Source of the DNA: DATKMG01 sp035541995
GTDB lineage: Bacteria; Acidobacteriota; Terriglobia; Versatilivoradales; Versatilivoraceae
Assembly (NCBI GenBank): GCA_035541995.1
Contig: DATKMG010000585.1
Span: forward strand, 1 to 9,601
Length of the DNA stretch: 9,601 nt
Direction of reading: 5' to 3'
Shown: positions 5,766 to 9,601 of the stretch, piece by piece
Position numbering within the stretch: position 1 is the first letter of the stretch
Layout of the letters: the number at the start of each line of letters is the position of its first letter
Notes under the pieces: generated by a model
Told to the model about the DNA's origin: nothing
Database searches by the model: none
What the model saw: only the letters and a program-made list of their open reading frames with translations
Position numbers and translations under genes: made by a program

Positions 5766-5810
5766 ATATGCGACATCGCGTATATATAATAAATGTGATA
5801 TGTCGCATAT
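5766..5810. promoter_or_regulatory. Probable ArsR operator: perfect 11-bp inverted repeat
   Basis: ATATGCGACAT (5766-5776) is the exact inverse of ATGTCGCATAT (5800-5810), with a 23-base AT-rich spacer. The right arm includes the ATG of the ArsR gene. ArsR/SmtB family repressors bind inverted repeats carrying ATATG...CATAT-like ends close to or over their own promoters, so this is the likely autoregulatory site. Within the spacer, TATAAT at 5785-5790 lies between the arms, so a bound dimer pair or bridging dimers would block the promoter. It also lies between two divergent genes. Confidence 0.7.
5785..5790 (+). promoter_or_regulatory. -10 box of the ArsR gene, possibly leaderless
   Basis: A perfect TATAAT sits 9 bases before the ATG at 5800. 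Transcription would begin at about 5796-5798, leaving at most a few leader bases, and no SD site is visible. No good -35 box is found 16-18 bases upstream, so the AT-rich flank or another factor may help. The evidence points to a leaderless or near-leaderless mRNA. Confidence 0.45.
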
Positions 5811-6141
5811 AAGCTTAATTCAGATCACGCAGATTCACCAGGCCTTGGCCGACCCCTTGCGCACCTTAATCGTCAACTTGCTGCTGGATCGGGAACTCAG
5901 AGTTGGTGAAATGGTCACTGTTTTGAAGGAACCCCAGCATAAGATCTCCCGCCACCTGGCCGTGCTTAAGAAGGCTGGAGTGCTGCGAGACCGCCGGCAC
6001 GGGACACAAGTCTATTATGCTGTTGCCCCAAGCCTCGGGGAGGAATGGAAAGAAGCTCTCGAGGCACTGCGTCGTTGCTGGGACAAGAGCCCCGAAGTCA
6101 AAGCCGTGATGTGGCGGATGGAGCATAGGGGTGAGAGCTGA
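5800..6141 (+). CDS. ArsR/SmtB-family winged-helix repressor
   Basis: A 113-residue regulator. It begins ITQIHQALADPLRTLIVNLL (9-28), the usual first helices of the family. The HTH follows: LRVGEMVTVL (33-42) and the recognition helix QHKISRHLAVLKKAGVL (46-62). The wing is RDRRHGTQVYYAV (63-75). The alpha3 arsenic-binding ELCVCDL motif is replaced by ELRVGEM and has no cysteine; only Cys93 is present. A canonical alpha5 DxH...HxxE zinc site is not obvious (RMEHRGE near the end has one His and one Glu). The inducer therefore cannot be read. The adjacent HD/HD zinc-type exporter makes a metal plausible, but many ArsR-like proteins sense other signals. Start at 5800 lies inside the operator. It is 117 bases upstream of the exporter gene. 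Confidence 0.88.
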   Translation: MSHISLIQITQIHQALADPLRTLIVNLLLDRELRVGEMVTVLKEPQHKISRHLAVLKKAGVLRDRRHGTQVYYAVAPSLGEEWKEALEALRRCWDKSPEVKAVMWRMEHRGES

Positions 6142-6257
6142 GTTCTGTCGGAGTCTTCTCCGGGCGTCCTTACCTCTATAAAACTCGGACTGAATACGGT
6201 GTATACTGAGTCTGTGCAGGAGGACAGGTTCATCATACGTGAGAGGATCAAACGGGA

Positions 6258-7172
6258 TTGAACGGGTCTCAGATTTATCCAGAGCACGAAAAACGAGCGG
6301 CTGCTTTGAATTCAGTCCTGGCGGCCGTTGGCTTGACCGCAACGAAAGTGTTCGTTGGGGTCTTCACCGGTAGTTTGGGGATTCTCGCCGAAGCTGCCCA
6401 TTCCGGGTTAGACCTGGTGGCTGCCATCATGACTTTTCTGGCGGTTAAGTTCGCCTCTGAACCGCCTGACCCATCACATCTATACGGACACGGCAAGGTG
6501 GAGAATCTCTCTGCGCTGTTTGAAACCCTCCTTCTGCTGATCACTTGTGTCTGGATTATTTACGAGGCGGTCCACCGTCTTTTCTTCAGGACCGTCGAGG
6601 TTGAAGTAACCGTCTGGTCTTTTGCGGTCATGGTTTTTTCCATCCTCGTGGATGTCTCTCGCTCCCGAATGCTGTACCGCGTTGCCAGGAAACATAACAG
6701 CCAGGCCTTGGAGGCGGATGCGCTGCATTTCAGTACTGACATTTGGAGCTCGGGCGTTGTGATCTTGGGATTGGCTTGCGTCTCTCTCAGCAAGTGGAAG
6801 CCCCAATTGGGCTTTTTTCACGAAGCGGATGCGGTGGCCGCCCTGGTCGTGGCCCTGATTGTGGTTTACGTGAGCCTGCAATTAGGCCAACGCACAGTGC
6901 AAGGCCTGCTTGATGCGGCCCCCCAGGGATTGGAGGCTAGGATCAAGGATGCGGTCGAAGTCATCCCCGGAGTCAAAGACTGCCACAACTTGCGTTTGCG
7001 CTACTCGGGTCCCCGATTGTTTGTCGACGCTCATATTTTGGTGAATGGGAACCAAACCCTTGTCAGCGCCCATTCACTTTCCGACCTGGTCGAAGATCGT
7101 ATCCGGCAAATTGCCCCTGATGCCGATGTGACTGTTCATCCTGAGCCCTTCCTCGATGCGCCCCAATCCTGA
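6258..7172 (+). CDS. Cation diffusion facilitator (CDF) metal exporter
   Basis: A 304-residue inner-membrane antiporter that exports divalent metal in exchange for protons. Several hydrophobic segments cover roughly 17-40, 43-66, 85-106, 118-135, 162-178 and 190-208. Metal ligands appear as His48xxxAsp52 (HSGLD) in the second segment and His157xxxAsp161 (HFSTD) in the fifth, the HD/HD arrangement of zinc-type CDFs such as CzcD/ZitB. The family motif YGHGKVENLSALFE (76-89) lies between. A cytoplasmic ferredoxin-like domain occupies about 210-300 (HNLRLRYSGPRLFVDAHILV). Start is TTG at 6258, the first possible start after an in-frame TGA at 6240; GAGAGGA at 6241 serves as a distant SD, and a stronger AGGAGG at 6218-6223 lacks a start. 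Probably Zn2+ (or Cd2+/Co2+), regulated by the preceding ArsR protein. Confidence 0.85.
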   Translation: MNGSQIYPEHEKRAAALNSVLAAVGLTATKVFVGVFTGSLGILAEAAHSGLDLVAAIMTFLAVKFASEPPDPSHLYGHGKVENLSALFETLLLLITCVWIIYEAVHRLFFRTVEVEVTVWSFAVMVFSILVDVSRSRMLYRVARKHNSQALEADALHFSTDIWSSGVVILGLACVSLSKWKPQLGFFHEADAVAALVVALIVVYVSLQLGQRTVQGLLDAAPQGLEARIKDAVEVIPGVKDCHNLRLRYSGPRLFVDAHILVNGNQTLVSAHSLSDLVEDRIRQIAPDADVTVHPEPFLDAPQS

Positions 7173-7427
7173 ATGGTTGCTGCTTTTGGAGTTTCGGCCT
7201 CACAGAGTCCGGCCCTCCAAAAACCGCATTTTCAAGAGAGTGCCCCATGACCCTTTCCTGCTCACCCCCGTGGATGAAAATGGCGGTCTTGGGTGCAGCG
7301 TGGGAGCCAATCGTGGGGCCGCTGTCCCCCCGAGCGACGACCAGTTTGAACCGGGCTACCGGCGTGCCGGGTGACGGCGGTCACACGCCCGGCGGCCACC
7401 TTGATGCCGGCATTTTCATGAAAGGGT
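7173..7427. other. Convergent intergenic region
   Basis: About 255 bases between two gene ends. After the hairpin at 7184-7222 it contains a GC-rich patch (about 7310-7400) with GGCGTG/CACGCC and TGAC/GTCA nested arms (7361-7389). Near 7404-7420 two adjacent palindromes, ATGCCGGCAT and TTTCATGAAA, lie just beyond the stop of the PPIase gene. Open frames through the patch exist on both strands but look like overlaps of GC-rich sequence, and none is convincing as a gene. Confidence 0.5.
7184..7222. terminator. Hairpin between the convergent exporter and PPIase genes
   Basis: TTTTGGAG (7184-7191) pairs exactly with CTCCAAAA (7215-7222). Inside, GGCC (7196-7199) can pair with GGCC (7211-7214). 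The hairpin starts 11 bases after the exporter's stop codon. Neither strand has a T-run outside the stem, although T's form part of the stem. It is a plausible 3'-end structure for the exporter mRNA. Confidence 0.4.
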
Positions 7428-8072
7428 TCAGGGCTTCGCTTCAATTATCTCCGCACGGACGATTTCAATGCGGTCCCGAGGCCGACTATTGACTCCGACG
7501 GGAACCTCGGCAATCTTTTTGACCGTGTCCATGCCCGAGATGACCTCACCGAAAATCGTGTACTTGTTGTCCAGCTTGGGCTGAGGAGCCAGGCAGATAA
7601 AAAAAGACGTTTCGGCGCTGTCCAATGCCTCGCCCCGGGCCATGGAGAGGGTTCCCTCCTTATGCTTCAACCGGCTGAATTCCGGCTGAAGTTTTCGCAC
7701 CGCCATCATGTCCATTGCCTGAAGTGGAGGGTTGCGTGTCCCTAAGTCTCCTGCCTGAATGACAAATTTGCGGACCACGCGGTGCCAGGCCGTGTGGTCA
7801 TAAAAACCCGCTTGGGAAAGGCGCAGAAAATTGCGGACATGCTCAGGGGCCACATCCGGGAAGAAGCCCAGTTCGATCTTCCCCAGGGAGGTTTCGAGGA
7901 CCACGTGGCATTTCTTTAATTCTTCCGGGGTCTTACCGGCAATGGATACAAATGGTTTGGTCTGTGTGCTTTCCGCTTTCGATGCCGGGTTCCCACTGGT
8001 TTGGGACTTATCCGCCCTATTACAGGCACTTAAGACCAATCCACAGATTACCAGGACCAGCAGTTTCTTCAC
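7428..8072 (-). CDS. Cyclophilin-type peptidyl-prolyl isomerase lipoprotein
   Basis: A 214-residue protein that would catalyse cis-trans isomerisation of peptidyl-prolyl bonds outside the cytoplasm. Residues 1-16 are a lipoprotein signal (MKKLLVLVICGLVLSA) ending in lipobox LSAC with Cys17. A polar, Ser/Thr-rich linker to about 50 tethers the domain. The cyclophilin core shows FYDHTAWHRVVRKFVIQAGD (90-109), including catalytic Arg98, Phe103 and Gln106, then GTLSMARG (140-147), ETSFFICLA (154-162) and LDNKYTIFGEV (167-177). The human Trp121 position is Lys166 and His126 is Tyr171, as in many bacterial members. The start is the GTG at 8072, because AAAGGAGG lies 7 bases upstream and the signal peptide begins there. 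The frame stays open upstream to 8279, but that stretch is not protein-like. Confidence 0.9.
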   Translation of the reverse strand: MKKLLVLVICGLVLSACNRADKSQTSGNPASKAESTQTKPFVSIAGKTPEELKKCHVVLETSLGKIELGFFPDVAPEHVRNFLRLSQAGFYDHTAWHRVVRKFVIQAGDLGTRNPPLQAMDMMAVRKLQPEFSRLKHKEGTLSMARGEALDSAETSFFICLAPQPKLDNKYTIFGEVISGMDTVKKIAEVPVGVNSRPRDRIEIVRAEIIEAKP

Positions 8073-8097
8073 TGCGAATCCTCCTTTAGGCGTAATC

Positions 8098-8325
8098 TCA
8101 AAACAATTCCTCATGAGAGTTGGAGAATTGCCCGATTCGTAAGTAAGAGTGGGTTCTACATGTGAGAGTGACATCAAGCACCGGCATCCGAGCGAGCTGG
8201 GGACGTCTATTGACTGAAGAATTGTCTGGGCAAGCGATGAGGTCGTAGAGCCAGCCTCCCGCATATTGACAGTCAACACTCGAGAGGTATTGTACCCCGC
8301 GGCGCTTCAGGTTTTCCAGGTTCAT
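8098..8325 (-). CDS. Doubtful small open frame upstream of the PPIase gene
   Basis: A 75-codon frame in the 446-base interval between the PPIase start and the Tat-protein start. The first part (MNLENLKRRGVQYLSSVD, then CQYAGGWLYDLIACPD) reads reasonably like protein; the second part is rich in Ser, Arg and Thr and looks like noncoding translation. There is no SD site before the ATG at 8325. No family is recognised. It might be a small gene disrupted part-way, or chance. It ends 25 bases before the GTG of the PPIase. Confidence 0.2.
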   Translation of the reverse strand: MNLENLKRRGVQYLSSVDCQYAGGWLYDLIACPDNSSVNRRPQLARMPVLDVTLTCRTHSYLRIGQFSNSHEELF

Positions 8326-8350
8326 ATGGGTGTTGCATCAGTAATGGCAG

Positions 8351-8365
8351 TGTGATAATTTCACA
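8351..8365. promoter_or_regulatory. 15-bp palindrome TGTGA-N5-TCACA
   Basis: Perfect 5-bp arms TGTGA (8351-8355) and TCACA (8361-8365) around TAATT. The arms match those of CRP/FNR-family sites, but the spacer is 5 rather than 6 bases. It lies 51 bases before the TTGACT at 8402 and 154 bases before the start of the Tat-exported protein, so it could be an upstream activator or operator site. Confidence 0.35.
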
Positions 8366-8401
8366 TTAGATAAGGCCGCCTGCCTCAGCTGCAGAAGGAT
8401 T

Positions 8402-8434
8402 TTGACTCGCTGGGTCCAGGATTGTGAGTACACT
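8402..8434 (+). promoter_or_regulatory. Weak promoter candidate upstream of the Tat-exported protein
   Basis: TTGACT (8402-8407) matches the -35 at five of six positions. The best downstream boxes are TGAGTA (8425-8430, spacing 17) or TACACT (8429-8434, spacing 21), neither strong. A start near 8440 would give a leader of about 80 bases that contains the hairpin at 8444-8463. Confidence 0.28.
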
Positions 8435-8443
8435 AGCTGGACT

Positions 8444-8479
8444 GCCCGTTCCGAAGAGCGGGCGTCTTCTCTTTTTTTT
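8444..8479 (+). terminator. Attenuator-like hairpin in the leader of the Tat-exported protein
   Basis: GCCCGTTC (8444-8451) pairs with GAGCGGGC (8456-8463), with one G-U pair, around a CGAA tetraloop. Eight T's follow at 8472-8479, separated from the stem by eight pyrimidine-rich bases. The gene starts 40 bases further on with its SD at 8508-8512. It is either the terminator of an upstream transcript or an attenuator in the leader of this gene. The gap between stem and T-run weakens the termination call. Confidence 0.5.
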
Positions 8480-8518
8480 CCTATCTTTGGCAAATTTGCA
8501 TTCCTTTGGAGGATGATC

Positions 8519-9538
8519 ATGTCTAATATTCAGAACCGTCGTGATTTCCTGAAAACCTCAGCCCTGGCCACCGTCGGTAGTACTGTGGCGATGAATTCAG
8601 TTTCAAGCGGGCTTACCGCAGCACCAGCTGGAACTCTGGCCATGACCATGCCTGAGACATTCCACAAGGGGCTTCCTACTGGAAAGCTCGGAAATCTTAA
8701 CGTCACTCGATTATTCATAGGCTGCAACCAGGTGAGCGGCTATGCGCACTGCCGCGATCTGCATTATGTATCCACTTTGATGCGCCAATATCAGACGGAA
8801 GAAAGAGTCCTGGACACCTGGCAAAGGTGTGAGGAACATGGCATCAACACAGTCCTTTCGGACCCCTTCGAAAAACCGGTGCAGATCATGAAGCGATACC
8901 GGAAAGAACGCGGTGGGAAGATCCAGTGGATTTCAGAAGTGCATCCCAAGAAGTCTTATTATGACACTCGCCTGGCGGATATGAAGGAGAACCTCAAGGA
9001 GGTCCTCGATAACGGTCCCCAAGCCTTATATGTGCAGGGAGGGGTCTGCGATTCCTTTGTCGACCGCGGGCTCATGGATGAACTGGGTGAGGTGCTGGAG
9101 TTGATGAAGAAATCGGGCTTGCCCTCCGGCTTCGGAGCTCATTCGATAGAGACCCCCAAAGCCTGTATTAAGGCAGGGATCATCCCTGATTTCTTCATGA
9201 AGACGTATCACTCCGATGACTACTGGTCAGCGACCCCGCGAGAGCAACGCGTCGAGTTTCTCGTCGACAGGAATGATCCAAGAAACCACGACAACATTTG
9301 GGACATTAAGCCGGAAGCAACGCGTGAATTAATGTCAAAATTCCAGAAACCCTGGATTGCCTTCAAGGTCATGGCCGCTGGCGCACTCCCCCCGGAAAAG
9401 GCGTTCCGGTTTGCGTTCCAGGGCGGGGCTGATTTCGTCTGTGCCGGCATGTTTGACTTCCAGATTGCCGAAGATGTAGCCATTGCCAAGAAAGTTCTCT
9501 CTGGGACTCTAGATCGAACGCGCCCTTGGCTGGCGTGA
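8519..9538 (+). CDS. Tat-exported TIM-barrel protein, aldo/keto reductase-like
   Basis: A 339-residue protein. The N-terminus has a twin-arginine signal (NRRDFLKTSALATVG, 6-20) with a hydrophobic stretch and Ala-rich end to about 36, so it should be exported folded, typically with a cofactor or metal. The remainder reads as a TIM barrel: KLGNLNVTRLFIGCNQVSG (56-74), HGINTVLSD (107-115), KIQWISEVHP (134-143), QALYVQGGVCD (168-178), GFGAHSIETP (204-213), PDFFMKTYHSDDYWSA (223-238), IAFKVMAAGALPP (280-292) and GADFVCAGMFDFQIAEDV (303-320). It resembles aldo/keto-reductase-like proteins found in Planctomycetota and Acidobacteriota, but the reductase Asp-Tyr-Lys-His tetrad is not recognisable. AGGAGG-like GGAGG (8508-8512) is 6 bases before the ATG at 8519, preferred over the ATG at 8513. 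Function is uncertain. Confidence 0.72.
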   Translation: MSNIQNRRDFLKTSALATVGSTVAMNSVSSGLTAAPAGTLAMTMPETFHKGLPTGKLGNLNVTRLFIGCNQVSGYAHCRDLHYVSTLMRQYQTEERVLDTWQRCEEHGINTVLSDPFEKPVQIMKRYRKERGGKIQWISEVHPKKSYYDTRLADMKENLKEVLDNGPQALYVQGGVCDSFVDRGLMDELGEVLELMKKSGLPSGFGAHSIETPKACIKAGIIPDFFMKTYHSDDYWSATPREQRVEFLVDRNDPRNHDNIWDIKPEATRELMSKFQKPWIAFKVMAAGALPPEKAFRFAFQGGADFVCAGMFDFQIAEDVAIAKKVLSGTLDRTRPWLA

Positions 9539-9563
9539 TCGACGCACAGCCAGCCTCGTTTTT
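9528..9563 (+). terminator. Intrinsic terminator of the Tat-exported protein gene
   Basis: GGCTGGC (9528-9534) plus GTG (9535-9537) pair with CAC (9545-9547) and GCCAGCC (9549-9555), with one bulged A and a 7-base loop, followed by TCG and TTTTT (9559-9563). The stem overlaps the last codons and stop codon of the gene. This is the clearest terminator in the window. The remaining bases to 9601 hold no recognisable feature. Confidence 0.75.
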
Positions 9564-9601
9564 GCACTCTTTTGAATCTGGGACCTCTCGCGAGTATAAA
9601 A

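Noticed and set aside
5087..5812. 241-codon plus-strand frame opposite the inositol synthase N-terminus
   Set aside because: It is antisense to a firmly identified gene and its translation has no family features, so it is a shadow frame.
5800..6141. Arsenic-sensing ArsR assignment
   Set aside because: The alpha3 cysteine motif is replaced by ELRVGEM and no ars genes are adjacent, so only the family name is used.
8073..8279. N-terminal extension of the PPIase to 8279
   Set aside because: AAAGGAGG 7 bases before GTG at 8072, followed directly by a lipoprotein signal peptide, fixes the start there.
1..9601. CRISPR array, tRNA, rRNA or intact insertion sequence
   Set aside because: No regularly spaced direct repeats, cloverleaf-like segments, rRNA-like tracts or transposase genes with terminal repeats were seen; GGTTCGTCCC near 4301 lacks the rest of a tRNA.

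Overview
The window is a bacterial chromosomal segment of moderate GC content, with strong Shine-Dalgarno (SD) sites, Tat-exported and lipoprotein products, and several carbohydrate-active genes. A bacterial myo-inositol-1-phosphate synthase, a secreted family 2 glycosidase and a Tat-exported TIM-barrel 'reductase' together suggest an environmental heterotroph of the Planctomycetota/Acidobacteriota/Verrucomicrobiota type. This lineage guess comes from gene content only; no rRNA or other marker gene is present.

Layout. Bases 1-212 (minus) hold the N-terminus of a secreted glycoside hydrolase family 2 protein, which runs off the left edge. A 397-bp divergent intergenic region (213-609) contains a good minus-strand promoter and a 44-codon minus-strand frame. 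A plus-strand carbohydrate cluster follows: a xylose-isomerase-like TIM-barrel isomerase/epimerase (610-1593), a short-chain dehydrogenase (1647-2453), a previously hidden 89-codon frame that appears to begin at an AUA codon (2475-2744), and a GlmS-type SIS-domain sugar isomerase/deaminase that overlaps that frame by ATGA (2741-3790). The predicted chemistry is consistent with glycoside breakdown (GH2) followed by isomerisation, oxidation and amino- or keto-sugar phosphate processing, but the substrate cannot be read from the sequence.

Bases 3791-4315 are a gene-free, repeat-rich stretch with several inverted repeats, including a long cruciform. Next comes myo-inositol-1-phosphate synthase (4316-5632, minus). 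It is divergent from an ArsR-type repressor (5800-6141, plus) whose start codon lies inside a perfect 11-bp inverted repeat, probably its operator. A cation diffusion facilitator with an HD/HD metal site (6258-7172, plus) follows. It converges on a cyclophilin-type peptidyl-prolyl isomerase lipoprotein (7428-8072, minus). The last gene is a Tat-exported TIM-barrel protein of the aldo/keto-reductase-like type (8519-9538, plus), preceded by a palindrome and an attenuator-like hairpin and closed by a clear intrinsic terminator (9528-9563).

The points most worth a second look are the AUA-start small gene embedded in the sugar operon, the ArsR operator that swallows its own start codon, and the palindromic repeat cluster at 3847-4060. 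No CRISPR array, tRNA, rRNA or intact mobile element was seen.
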